From Ectobius pallidus (taxonomy: Eukaryota > Arthropoda > Insecta > Blattodea > Ectobiidae), in NCBI GenBank assembly GCA_964059195.1, contig CAXKWD010000011.1:11998451-12062450 (forward strand): a stretch of 64,000 nt of DNA, written 5' to 3'. Positions 22,408-33,843 of this stretch are shown piece after piece. Position 1 is the first letter of the stretch, and every line of letters starts with the position of its first letter. The notes under the pieces were generated by a model, which was not told where the DNA came from, ran no database searches, and worked only from the letters and a program-made list of their open reading frames with translations. The position numbers were made by a program, and so were the translations under genes.

Positions 22408-23812
22408 CTATAACATTCTCATGTAATGTCCAACATAGACAATCTCTGGTTCATGAATTCATACATATCCATCTTTAAAAAGTATTTTAAAAACCTTTAA
22501 TGTAGGTGCATAATTAATGTAGGTGGGACAAGTAAATTACATTATTAACAGGATGCCGAAAACAATACTGTACGTCGATTTGTTATTCTTCACCCATTTC
22601 TAAAAATACACGATTTAAAAATAATCACTGTCCATTATCATGTATGGTATAGTTGATGGGGAGGAGCTTTGAAAACTATTCTTTCTTTAGTAAGCTTGCT
22701 TAAAAACATATTATTAAAATTTGTCTATCTAGATTATCCGTCTAAATTAATATTTTACGAATTTTAAGTGCTTAATGTTTTCAAATTTATAAATACTTTT
22801 TATTACGTTACATTCATAGACATAAAAGTTTTATCACATGCATGTACTGTACTTATGATACAAGACGAAACCAAACAAATCCTTTAACAGAGACTCTCTG
22901 TTTTAGACTTCAATCTAAAACACAGTTCCAATTCCGATCCCAGATTCTTTAATTCCGTTGTAAAAATTACCCTGAACTAGGCATAATTTTATAAATATGA
23001 ACAAATTCATACTGTAGAATTATGAAAATAATTAAGTTTATACAACAAACATGTATTGTGAATGTTCCCTTTTCATATCCTTCCTTTTATTGTAATTTAT
23101 TGTATTTTTATGGTCATGTGACGTATTAATAATGAAGCACTTGTTATTTCTGACCACGGGCATGTACTCATTCGGGTGGCGCCTTCATGGAAAAATAATT
23201 ATGTTTGTTCAACATTGTAGGCAAATAAATTGAATGAAATGAAATTAATATTTTTAGGTCTATTAATTTTGAACTTGAAACACAAGAGCTAATTCAGCAA
23301 TGCAACAGTTCCACTTGGCAAACAGGAACGTCCGCTATTTTAATAGTCCATATTGAATTTCGTCGGACATGCTGCTGTTTTCAATAGCCTGTATTTCCCA
23401 GAATTCCAGTAGCGGACGTGTATTTCATTTAACAGAGAAGCTTATCTCTTGCGTAACATTTCAAACAAATACAAATCAATTCCAAAACACTGAAATAAAA
23501 GCTCACGTAGAGGATTACTATGTAATTCCGATGAAGGGAACGCACCTGGACTGTTTGATAATCATTTTCACAAAGCCTACAGGAATCCTAGAATTCATAA
23601 GTACATTACGTACCATTTTTGCTGGAAACTCCTCTACGGGAATATGATGGCGGATGGACAGCAATTTGAGATAAAGAAGATGGAAAACTATATTCTATAT
23701 AGAAAATGGAATGGAACCGGAGTTTTCATAATGTACTCTGACACCTAGATCACTAAGCTACTGTTCTAAAGCATGGGGTTCGATTTCCACGCACTCTATT
23801 GAATTCCATATA
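22408..23812. other. No gene recognised
   Basis: Contains a 92-codon plus frame at 23369-23647 without known motifs and, near 23080-23250, a stretch ending AAATTGAATGAAATGAAATT that may be a retroposon tail. Neither is strong enough to call. Confidence 0.4.
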
Positions 23813-24306
23813 CAGGGTGTCCATGAAATGATTGCAGTTTTCGTGTAGTGGTAGGGGACATCCATACGAGTATTTTAATACAATGGACATTGGGACTGAA
23901 ATGCTTTTTTATGGGTGTAAACATAAAAACGAGTTGTATCTTATTGGACACAAAACGTAGTTTATTGTGTCAACTGTAAGGAAAATCAGAGCTTTTTCAT
24001 GTTGTTTTACAGCAAAATATTTTAGTTCAACAGCCCATGGTGAAACGCGCGGAGCTGTGCAAGCAGGTCAATGGCCGACATTTCCTACAATATTGCTTTG
24101 CTTTTTCTTACAATTAACATACTAAACAATGTTTTGTGTTCAACAATTTTGCTCTAGAACAACATTTAACAGCTTTGCTTTTTCTTACAGTTAACATAAT
24201 AAAGTACGTATTGTATTCAACAGCGAGCAACACCTTTTTCTGTTTACACCCATAACAACGCATTTCCGAACCAAACGAAAAATCTGAACTCATTTCATGG
24301 ATATTG
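23813..24306. mobile_element. Mariner-type MITE (CAGGGTGTCC end)
   Basis: Left end CAGGGTGTCCATGAAATGAT is matched by the inverted right end CAATATCCATGAAATGAG, with TA on both sides (23811-23812 and 24307-24308). CAGGGTGTCC-type ends with TA duplications are common in Tc1/mariner-derived MITEs. The right half contains an internal direct repeat (TTTGCTTTTTCTTACARTTA twice, about 80 bp apart). Confidence 0.65.
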
Positions 24307-24308
24307 TA

Positions 24309-24909
24309 TAATTATGTATTGAATAAGATAACTCTTTGTTACTGAGGTATTAATCCTTCGTCATTATGGCTTGCATAGTGCGTATGTTCGAATTCTTAAA
24401 ATACAATATACTTTCTACATAATAAATCCCAAATTATTTATATCACTGCTTAATACTGCTTGAACAAAACGTTATAACATTTGTTATACATTTTTTTTTA
24501 TAAGCGTGATAATGATTTTTTGAGATGAGATTTTAAGGAATAATAGGAATAAATCTCTACCGTCTTAATTTATGGAGAGTTGTGATCTGTAATAAATGAC
24601 TATAGGTCTCCTTGAGTAAATTTTTCAAATGCCTTTCTTTCACCTAAAAAATTTGAATTCTACCGAAGTTCATTGTATTTTTATTCTGTTAATTTATTAC
24701 AGTTATGTAATAACTGTAGATGAGGAATGCATCAACAGTAAACACGTCGGTTTTCGAACGATAATGTATTTACCTGCAATTACTTGTATGTTAAATTAAT
24801 ATTTGTAGGGAAGATACATTTTTCCACAAGCCAAATAATTTATTATTCATAACATATTAACAAGGATTATTTCCTTTGGTTGAAAAAATGTCATTTTACT
24901 ATACATGAG
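24309..24909. other. No recognised feature
   Basis: A+T-rich, no supported feature. Confidence 0.5.
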
Positions 24910-25760
24910 ACAAGCTAAGAAGCAAACCTGAAGTAAACAAAAACAAGTACAGTAGAGCCTCGGTAATTCGAGCCCCGGTTTTTCGAGGTTCCGTGTAATT
25001 GGAGCTGGTCTTAAGAGAATTCAAATTTTCCATAAAACTAGAGTAAAATCCCGTTTTTATACGGTGTCCGCATGTAAGTTTTACGCACTTCCGAATGTGT
25101 TACATTTTGAGCTTTCTTTCAATCTTTCTATGTACAAAAATGCAGGCAAAACTCTCCCACTTAGGGTTTTCGTTCATAATAAAGTAACAGAAATAACCTT
25201 GGCTTCAGACTGCTAATGCATTTCTGTTACAGATTGACAGAAACCAGGTTCGATCTCTCTTTTTCGAGACCTCGTGTCAATCAATTGTACAATGCATACC
25301 ATCCTTTCAGAAAAGAATACTGTTTTGTTACAGTAATCCCTACTCAGCGACAATGGTAATTAAAAGTGTTTTCCTAGTAGCGCCGCTTTCCCGTTCCACT
25401 ACATTAAAGGTCAGACAGTGACTTAATCCTTATACAGTAGGATGACGATGTAGCAAATTGGAAATGTTTTGCCAATATACATACAGACGTAACACAGGTA
25501 TGTAGGCCTGCTATATTGTTTATTTATTTTTTTAACCATTATTGTGTTCATTAAATATTTATTTGTGATTTACCCATTGATTTAGTGATATTTCTGTATA
25601 CTTCGAGTTTGTTGTAATTCGAGGTAGCCTCAGCCCCAATTAGCTCGAATTATCGGGGTTCTACTGTATGTCTGTCTCACTCTTAAGTCATACGAGTAAT
25701 GTGCTAGAGTGAGACAGATGTACTGATTTTTGTTTACTTCAGGTTTCCTTCTTAAAATGG
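24910..25760. mobile_element. Harbinger MITE fragment split by a Tigger-like MITE
   Basis: 24915-24949 (AAGAAGCAAACCTGAAGTAA and onward) and 25667-25755 (CTGTCTCACTC through AGGTTTCCTTCTTA) are the two halves of the palindromic Harbinger MITE seen intact at 31799-32012. Between them sits the 717-bp Tigger-like element with a TA duplication. The outer TIR parts (GGCGTGCACC) of this Harbinger copy are lost, so the host element is old. Confidence 0.75.
24950..25666 (-). mobile_element. Tigger/pogo-like MITE, copy 2
   Basis: Opposite orientation to the copy at 6470-7235 and closely similar throughout (shared AATTCGAGCCCCGGTTTTTC, CTTGGCTTCAGACTGCTAAT, AGCGACAATGGTAATTAAAA). TA at 24948-24949 and 25667-25668. 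It lacks the 45-bp internal duplication of copy 1. No transposase. Confidence 0.88.
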
Positions 25761-25796
25761 CCAGACTTTAGAAAAATTTCTATACTTTTTTTAAAA

Positions 25797-26075
25797 TTCA
25801 ATTGGTGTAGTTGGTTGAGGTACTGCGTTTCAAACAGGAAAGTCGCGCGTTCGATCCTTTAAAAGGTCACTGGGATTTTGAACTTGATCTAATCCTTCTG
25901 CTAGCACAATTACCGTGGGTTCGATACTACTTCTGACAGAAATGAAATACAGAAACATTCTTTGGGATGAAGGCTGTTGGTGCATAAGGCATCATTTCGA
26001 AATGTTTATAAATCTTGTAACCTCAACCTCCTGGAAATATAAGAGCCTCCATGGTCTGTATCGAAAAAAAATGTT
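25797..26075 (+). mobile_element. tRNA-derived SINE, copy a
   Basis: Head GGTGTAGTTGGTTGAGGTAC resembles a tRNA A-box region and is followed by GCGCGTTCGATCC, a canonical B-box. The body shares CTAATCCTTCTG, GTTCGATACT-like and CAACCTCCTGGAA / GCCTCCATGGTCTGTAT blocks with the copy at 59866-60157. Ends in an A-rich tail near 26066-26075. Confidence 0.75.
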
Positions 26076-28127
26076 CACTACCTCTTCATAAGTTACAGTT
26101 TAGCCTATATATTTTAAGCTATTGATAAAACATAAACATACTTTGTTTAAGATATTTTCAGAATTAAGAGATCCATGATTTCAATAAAAACTATTGTAAA
26201 GACATGCCATTCTTTTTTATTTACTTTACTCTTTTGCAATCAAATAACACGTATCTTACAACTGACCGTGGGAGCACACTTGGGACAATACAAGTATGAG
26301 GCCTATACATGAGTAATATTCTGAACTCTTCTGTAGGAACTAGCAAAGGGGGGATACTGTATATTCCATAACAACAAGGCCTCCTGAAAAGAAATAGTTT
26401 GAATCTCTTCATCCTGAAGAACGTAAGTTATTCTTTATTCACCTTCTCAGTTATGTTGAAGGCCTGGTAGCAGGTTATGTATAAACATACCGCACTTATA
26501 ACGTCTTCATAGGACTATATGTCAATATTTATATTGAAAACCTAGACATGAAATGATTTGCCTATTTGAGTGTCTACAGCTCCCTTTTCATCACCAGCAT
26601 TTTGAAAATGAAATCTTGATTTTGTTTTATTTTCTTGGTATTAGAAAGAAAATGCGACAATGGTCACAGACTGACGTGTTTGTGAGAGAAATGTCGCAGA
26701 CATTTATACTGAGAGATGATTTTATGGTCTCGGTGGAATGTCATTTAGTACTGTTTCTTTATCCTGCTAAATAAGACTTTACGAAGAAATGTATCTTAAT
26801 AATTTCATTAAAATTCTACCTCTTCATGAATTCCTTTCCTTTTTCCTAATCAAAATACTGAAATTATTTAAATGAACAAACAGAAACGTAATTAGTATTT
26901 TCTTTACATTTATACCACGTTTTCACTACTTCCATTTGTTTTACGTCATTTCTTATAAGCCATTGTTCATTAGACTAACAAGGTAACATTATGGCATTCT
27001 CCTGAAAAAGTTAGCTTCATTAATTTAAAGTGCGGTGTACTCTCTTGTTTTGTTAAAATATGAACTTGGGTTTAATTTTTTAAAATTTATTCCTGTTTCT
27101 TCCTTGTGATTATAATACAAATGATAGATTGTAAAGGCCATCATTGTTTTTAGTGTATTTTTAATTAAATTAGTGTATTATTATTTACATGTTATTTTAA
27201 AATATTTAAAACTGAAATGAAAAATCTTTCACGCAGAATTGTGAAATTAAGTTTCGAAATTCTGAAACAAAATTTAGCACTACTTGGACATTACAGTTAA
27301 AGTGACACCTCAAGACAGAAGTCTCACAGAGAGGCTCCTTGCGCAAATGGTTTGTAATTTTTGTCGTAGGTAATATAACGAGAGGTACTGATTTTATAGA
27401 TAAATTCACTCGCAGCTTTGAATTTATATTGAGGGAATCCGGACGGCGAATTCTATTTATTATATCTATTTAGGAAAAAAGGTTAATTAATAATTAATTG
27501 TAATCAATAACTAAACTCACAAAAATTAATAAATCACATCTGCTTTCGCCCACGAAAGAGAATCGATCTATTTAAGTGACGGTCATGTTGCTTAGCGGAT
27601 ATGAACAATACTTTTCATTATGGAAATCAGCTCATTTATTTTTAGACCAAAGTGTTTGCTATTAGGCCTGCTAGTATTAGTGGCAGGGCTATGTCCATAC
27701 TACTTGAATGAACAATAAATTATTGAAAACACAATTATTAAAATTAAATATTGGAATTTTCTCTTCTTGAGATATTATGGATGTGTTGGAAATGAAAGAT
27801 GCTGTTCTCGATGTTGCAACTATTTTTTAATAATAGTTTAAATAAAAGAAGGTATAAAAACATTTCAATATGCTGGCACGAATTTACATACACTATTGAA
27901 CGTAGATGTGACAAAAAGACTATAAAAATAATGCAATATGCAGCGGTAATTGGTTGAAATCTTACGTATAATTACAACTGATTGGTCACTGATTCATGAA
28001 CTAAATAGTCACTATTAATTATGTATTATATTTACAATATTTCAATAAATTAGATGCATAAAATCTTGAGCTACTAACAGGATTTGTTTAACGTAAATCG
28101 TCAGATGTTTTTATTTCTTTTCGAGTT
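26076..28127. other. No recognised feature
   Basis: About 2 kb with only short frames (62-73 codons) lacking motifs. No inverted ends or tandem arrays seen. Confidence 0.45.
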
Positions 28128-28842
28128 GTAACCATCAGGCCCGACGAGAGGGAGGGGCAGCCGGGGTTGCAGCCCCGGGGCCCGGGCCCCAAAAGGTTTT
28201 ATGTTTTACTTCCTAAATTTACTCTAAAATAAAATTGGTTATAAGTCAATAAACAGCTTAAGTTATGTTTTATGTGTTTATTTTATCTGCATTGTCCTGC
28301 CGTATAACGGTGACATGGAATTATCTGAAACGGATTAATCTTGAAGAAAAATTGCTATTTTTGAAAACTAGAAGCACAAATCCTTTTGGACTCATCAGTA
28401 GGTCTAATAACGTTCGGCATTTAAAATCATAATTTTCAAAAGATTAAACTGGTACATACAGATAAAATTGTTCCTAATTAGAACATTTTAATGTATTTTT
28501 CCGTTTCCTCCCCAGCAACAGTTAACCGATTTCGTCCAAAATCAATAGGCTTCGTCCCGTGGGCGTTATAAATGGTATACCAAGTTTTATGAAAATCAGA
28601 TAAGGCGTATTTGAGTTATCGCGCTTACAGACACACAGACAGTCAGACAGTCCTGTCTACCAGACAATCTCATTAAGTACCGATACCATTCTGGCACTTA
28701 ATAATTATGTAATATCATTAGATAATCTTTTTGTTGCATACAGTATAAAGGGCGAGTTGGGTAGTGAATTTAGTATTTGACGGGGGCCCGGGAAAAATTT
28801 TCCCTGGGGCCCTTGCTTTCTTTCCACGGCCTTGGTAACCAT
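28128..28842. mobile_element. hAT-type element (28136-28834) with 8-bp target duplication
   Basis: GTAACCAT occurs at 28128-28135 and 28835-28842 around a 699-bp element that starts CAGGCCCGACGAGAGG and ends CCACGGCCTTG (inverse CAAGGCCGTGG). The first 60 bp are strikingly G+C rich (GCCCCGGGGCCCGGGCCCC) and mirrored by GGGGGCCCGGG near 28783. No transposase; non-autonomous. An internal 230-bp part is homologous, in inverse orientation, to 50285-50483. Confidence 0.85.
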
Positions 28843-29325
28843 ACTGTATTATCTCGAACAGGGTGGAATTGAGATCTTATATCTCATATAATTCACGTTA
28901 CTTGTTACAAAGCCTGTAGCCTTTAGGCTGTATGAGTCTGGGTATCTGAATTCTTTGTTCCTATCATGTTGGCTGTTTCTTTCTTCCCTCTTACTCCACA
29001 TGCTTTGCCTATATTTTATGAGTTTCTCCTGAGTCACATCTTCATTTACTCATTCGCTTCACGAGGCTTGAGCGAATCTCCACATCTGTATAAATTGAGG
29101 AACATGATAATAGCTCACAAACACTCTTTTGGGTTCTTTCTTTGATTAAACTATATTCACCATGCATATTCTAATTGAATCCGTTATTTCAGTGTGAAAA
29201 GCTTCTTCCATGAAATACATTAACGAAATTGCATTTAATTAAATTTTGTGCATGTAATGAAATGACATAAATCGAAAGGCAAGTTTACTTTTCTCGATCC
29301 ACGGCGGTAATGTACCGGTGAAATT
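28843..29325. other. No recognised feature
   Basis: Unremarkable sequence before the satellite array. The last bases (near 29310) begin to resemble half a 40-bp satellite monomer. Confidence 0.5.
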
Positions 29326-30711
29326 ATGGTGTTCGACTCACACAACACTTATACTGACTCGGCACAGCACTTACACTGATACAAGTTTGGCGTTCGACTC
29401 GATAAACACTTACACTGGTACATGTACAGTGCTCGACTCGGCACAACACTTACAATGATATAAGTGTGGTGTTCGACTCACACAACACTTATACTGACTC
29501 GGCACAGCACTTACACTGATACAAGTTTGGCGTTCGACTCGATAAACACTTTCACTGGTACATGTACAGTGCTCGACTCGGCACAACACTTACAATGATA
29601 TAAGTGTGGTGTTCGACTCACACAACACTTATACTGACTCGGCACAGCACTTACACTGATACAAGTTTGGCGTTCGACTCGATAAACACTTACACTGGTA
29701 CATGTACAGTGCTCGACTCGGCACAACACTTACAATGATATAAGTGTGGTGTTCGACTCACACAACACTTATACTGACTCGGCACAGCACTTACACTGAT
29801 ACAAGTTTGGCGTTCGACTCGATAAACACTTACACTGGTACATGTACAGTGCTCGACTCGGCACAACACTTACAATGATATAAGTGTGGTGTTCGACTCA
29901 CACAACACTTATACTGACTCGGCACAGCACTTACACTGATACAAGTTTGGCGTTCGACTCGATAAACACTTACACTGGTACATGTACAGTGCTCGACTCG
30001 GCACAACACTTACAATGATATAAGTGTGGTGTTCGACTCACACAACACTTATACTGACTCGGCACAGCACTTACACTGATACAAGTTTGGCGTTCGACTC
30101 GATAAACACTTACACTGGTACATGTACAGTGCTCGACTCGGCACAACACTTACAATGATATAAGTGTGGTGTTCGACTCACACAACACTTATACTGACTC
30201 GGCACAGCACTTACACTGATACAAGTTTGGCGTTCGACTCGATAAACACTTACACTGGTACATGTACAGTGCTCGACTCGGCACAACACTTACAATGATA
30301 TAAGTGTGGTGTTCGACTCACACAACACTTATACTGACTCGGCACAGCACTTACACTGATACAAGTTTGGCGTTCGACTCGATAAACACTTACACTGGTA
30401 CATGTACAGTGCTCGACTCGGCACAACACTTACAATGATATAAGTGTGGTGTTCGACTCACACAACACTTATACTGACTCGGCACAGCACTTACACTGAT
30501 ACAAGTTTGGCGTTCGACTCGATAAACACTTACACTGGTACATGTACAGTGCTCGACTCGGCACAACACTTACAATGATATAAGTGTGGTGTTCGACTCA
30601 CACAACACTTATACTGACTCGGCACAGCACTTACACTGATACAAGTTTGGCGTTCGACTCGATAAACACTTACACTGGTACATGTACAGTGCTCGACTCG
30701 GCACAACACTT
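29326..30711. repeat. Tandem array of about ten 140-bp higher-order repeats
   Basis: GTTCGACTCACACAACACTT starts at 29331, 29471, 29611 and so on every 140 bp to 30591. Each unit has four parts beginning GACTC: 40 bp (GACTCGGCACAGCACTTACA...), 39 bp (GACTCGATAAACACTTACAC...), 40 bp (GACTCGGCACAACACTTACA...) and 21 bp (GACTCACACAACACTTATAC...). Units are almost identical; the one difference I saw is TTCACTGG for TACACTGG at about 29551. Since 140 is not a multiple of three, no frame persists; the short frames on both strands are by-products. Homogeneity points to recent amplification. Confidence 0.95.
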
Positions 30712-30850
30712 ACACTCATACAAGTATGGCGCTCAGCTTTTCACAACAATTACACTAGTATATGTATGATGCTTTACTCGGCACAGAACTTACACTGATA
30801 CAGTTATGGTACTCAACTTGGACACAACACTTACACTTGTACAAATATGT
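30712..30850. repeat. Diverged 40-bp satellite monomers
   Basis: Three to four degenerate monomers (CAAGTATGGCGCTCAG..., TACTCGGCACAGAACTTACA..., CTTGGACACAACACTTACAC...) continue the array but do not follow the 140-bp order. They look like the older monomeric state at the array edge. Confidence 0.85.
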
Positions 30851-31795
30851 TCTTGGAAGTAGGTATCGATACGAAATCCCACTTGGCAGTCAGGACACCA
30901 ATATATATCTAGTTTCCTTTCTTTTCTGCTTTTTTAAGTTAAAATTGTCCCTGTCCGCGGAACATTTTCCGTGATATGGACCAGGATAGAAGGACGGAAC
31001 AAGATTGACAAGCTGTACGGGATTAGTGGAAGGAACTGTATGTACGAACGGGAAGGGATATTCAGATTATCCTGTTCCCCCAGTATATCCAGTTCTGCCA
31101 GCATATTTCGTTCCGCCAGTCTATTCCGTTCCAGGCCTAGGTCTATTTGGATTAAATGTCTTCTGAAGATGTGACATAAAGATAAAATCTAAATTCTGTA
31201 AATTTTACTGCGATTTTCTCTTACTTTAATTTTTAGTTAACATGGTGCTTATGAATAAAATACAGCAAACTTTCTTTTAAATTACAACTGTATGAGCCTT
31301 GAATCCTTGTAACATAACTATTACTGCTGTATAACTGTGTCAAATTCTGAAGAGTTTATATCCGAATCTGTATTCCTAGATGTTTATGTGCGATCTGAGT
31401 GTGTCTGTGAAAATAAAACAGGTAATTTGTTACGAAACTAGAACAGAGCTTATTTAAAAAGCCACATAATTAACACTAACTATTGAAGGCATTACGGCGT
31501 TTAAAACTACTTTTCCTTACAGTACCATAAATACCTTGTTCTAATACTCTACAACACACGAACGCGATATTGCAAAAAAGTTTCCTCTAGGAACGCTTTG
31601 CTGTAAATCATCACACCGCTCTCTTTCTACCGCTTTCTGTATGCCCCTTAAATAACTTAGTTAACAAACTTCCGTAACTAAAAGAGTTTTCCAGCTAATT
31701 ATCTTGTTCAAATCACTCAGTACAAATGTCAGCGTGTTAAGCTCCTTTCCAGTCGTTTGAAGTAACAGCTTATCCGACGGTTGTTACAGAGACAC
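30851..31795. other. No gene recognised; short 18-bp tandem repeat
   Basis: At about 31073-31135 an 18-bp unit of the form GTTCYGCCAGYMTATTYC is repeated about three times. Otherwise no supported feature. Confidence 0.5.
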
Positions 31796-32015
31796 TAAGG
31801 ATGGCGTGCACCAACCAGGAGTAAACCATACTAAAGTAGTAAATCTAAGAAGGAAACCTGAAGTAAACAAAAACCAGTACATCTGTCTCACTGTAGCACA
31901 TTACTCCTATGACTTAAAAGTGAGGGAGACAAAGTGGTTTTTGTTTACTTCAGGTTTCCTTCTTAGATTTACTACTTTAGTTTAGTTTACTCCTGGTTGG
32001 TGCACGCCACCCTAA
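31796..32015. mobile_element. PIF/Harbinger MITE (31799-32012), TAA duplication
   Basis: 214-bp palindromic element: GGATGGCGTGCACCAACCAG at the left and its inverse (one change) at the right, arms pairing for about 78 bp, TAA on both sides (31796-31798, 32013-32015). It shares ends with the 17776-20278 element and probably uses the same transposase type. Confidence 0.9.
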
Positions 32016-32199
32016 ATGTTGACTAACCACGAGTTTTGATTCCGTGACCTCTCCAATCAAGAGCCAACTGAACTTGCGCTTATAATTCTACTGTGTTTTT
32101 TAAATTTATTAATGAAATAAGTATTGTTTTATAATTTACGCAATCCATAACCTCACGCTCCTATTCATGAACAAATGTATACATTCTCCAATTATATAC

Positions 32200-32296
32200 C
32201 TTGTACCAGTATAAGTGTTGTGCTGAGTCGAACGCCATATTTGTACCAGTGTAAGTGCTGTGCCAAGACGAGCACCGTACTTGTACCAGTGTAAAC
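32200..32296 (-). repeat. Inverted relic of the 40-bp satellite monomer
   Basis: On the minus strand about two and a half monomers read ACACTGGTACAAGTACGGTG, CTTGGCACAGCACTTACACT and CAGCACAACACTTATACTGG. This is the same monomer as the 29.3-30.7 kb array but inverted and unamplified, about 1.4 kb away. Confidence 0.85.
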
Positions 32297-33843
32297 CATG
32301 TGGCCAGGATAAAATCTGTTCATAAAACTTCACGTGTTCCTCAGGGATACATCGTAGGACTTTCCGAACATCTTCTATCTTGCTCTGTGTTATCGTAACT
32401 TTATCGTCTGGATACAATGCTTGAGTGGAAAATGTGTGTGGAACTCTTCCTGACTAAGACAGCTGAAATGGCTTGTCTGCCATTCCACCAACTCAGGTGT
32501 TTGTTACAACACACATTTTTCATTTTGGACGAACACTCGAAATAACTAAAGTCTTATACATTAAATGCTGTTTTTTGTGTCTAGAAGTACGTGATGTTTT
32601 TAGGGATGCCGTCATCTACTTATAAATTTGAGGGGACCATTTACTAAAATCCTTAATATCACCTGTTTCAACCATTTTCAAAATACATGTAAACGCACAA
32701 AAATTTAGATCATATTCCTAATGTACGTTTAAGATTAGTTTCTAGGCTATTACAATTTATAATTTACATAAAAATATTGAAAATTACAACATTACTGAAA
32801 GAAAGAACCTATACTAAAAATTGCACTTTATGATGCCTGTAAAATATTAAAAAGAAAAACGAAAGATTAATGTGATTTGTCTATTATTTTTTAATTTGAC
32901 GGATAGATTCAACTAGCTAAAGGAAAATAAATTATTTTTATGTTTTCCCAAACCGGTTGGTATATTCCTATTCCGAAATAAGCAACACAAATAAGATGCA
33001 GTTTTCACTTACGGCCTAGAGCAGTGGAGACATCCGTTGGGGCTAGTTCCCAGTATTCTATGTGGTGTAATCTGCAGTCATTATTCCTTGGTTAATCATG
33101 TAATTATTTAGGTTCTTTGTGATTTAATTTTATTTCAAACATAATCTGTTTCCTGCATGTTTTGATGAAATTGGTGTTTTGTGCTTATTTCAGCCTACCT
33201 GCATGTTCACGATCCTTTTAAGTATTCAATCATTGCAAGTGCAGTCTGCAGTTAACAGATGGCGTCTTTGGTATAGGTAAGAGCAAGATTATTCTTAACT
33301 TTTCCCTATTTTTTATTGTGAAGTGGGGTACATAAGCAATAATAAGTTGCATGATTCGTGTAGTAAACTGTATTGTATGTTGTATTGATGCTGAGGAGTT
33401 TTACGGTGTGTTGAAGGAATCGACGTAGTCGATAATGTAAGCAGTCACTAATTAGGTGTAACAAAAGTCTTTGATACTGTCCCCACAGAAGTCTTCTTCA
33501 GAAACTAGAATTTTATAGCTTTAATGCTTTTAGTATTGGGTCCAATGGGGAGGAAAGTGTGAAAGAGATATAGATTTTTTTTGCCATTTCAACCCCAAAA
33601 CGGTTGAATAAGAACATGAGAGTGTGAAACATTATGTCTCGTAAAGAAAGTAATACAGTACAGTATTTTATGTTAGCAGATTTTTTCTTATTTCAATTCC
33701 TACAAGGCATGGTGTACAGAAGCAATGGGTTGAACAATTCTAAGACCTGTATATGCGATAAAAGGTTATATCAAGCGCTTTTTGAAGGAATAGTTTATTG
33801 TGATATGTTTCTAGGTACATCTAGATAGACTTAGAGTTTAAAA
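32297..33843. other. No gene recognised
   Basis: Upstream of the hAT-like gene. A 64-codon frame at 33634-33828 starts with ATG but shows no known motif. CAGTGGAGACATCC at about 33020 resembles a hAT end, but I found no matching inverted end or 8-bp duplication. Confidence 0.4.

Noticed and set aside
29326..30711. CRISPR-like array
   Set aside because: Whole 140-bp units repeat with no unique spacers, the host is eukaryotic and no cas-like gene is near; it is a tandem satellite.
29511..30974. Short coding frames in the satellite on both strands
   Set aside because: The unit length is not a multiple of three and the peptides are simple by-products of the repeat.
33020..33040. hAT-type end CAGTGGAGACATCC as left end of the hAT-like gene
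   Set aside because: No inverted partner or 8-bp duplication was found downstream of 38653.
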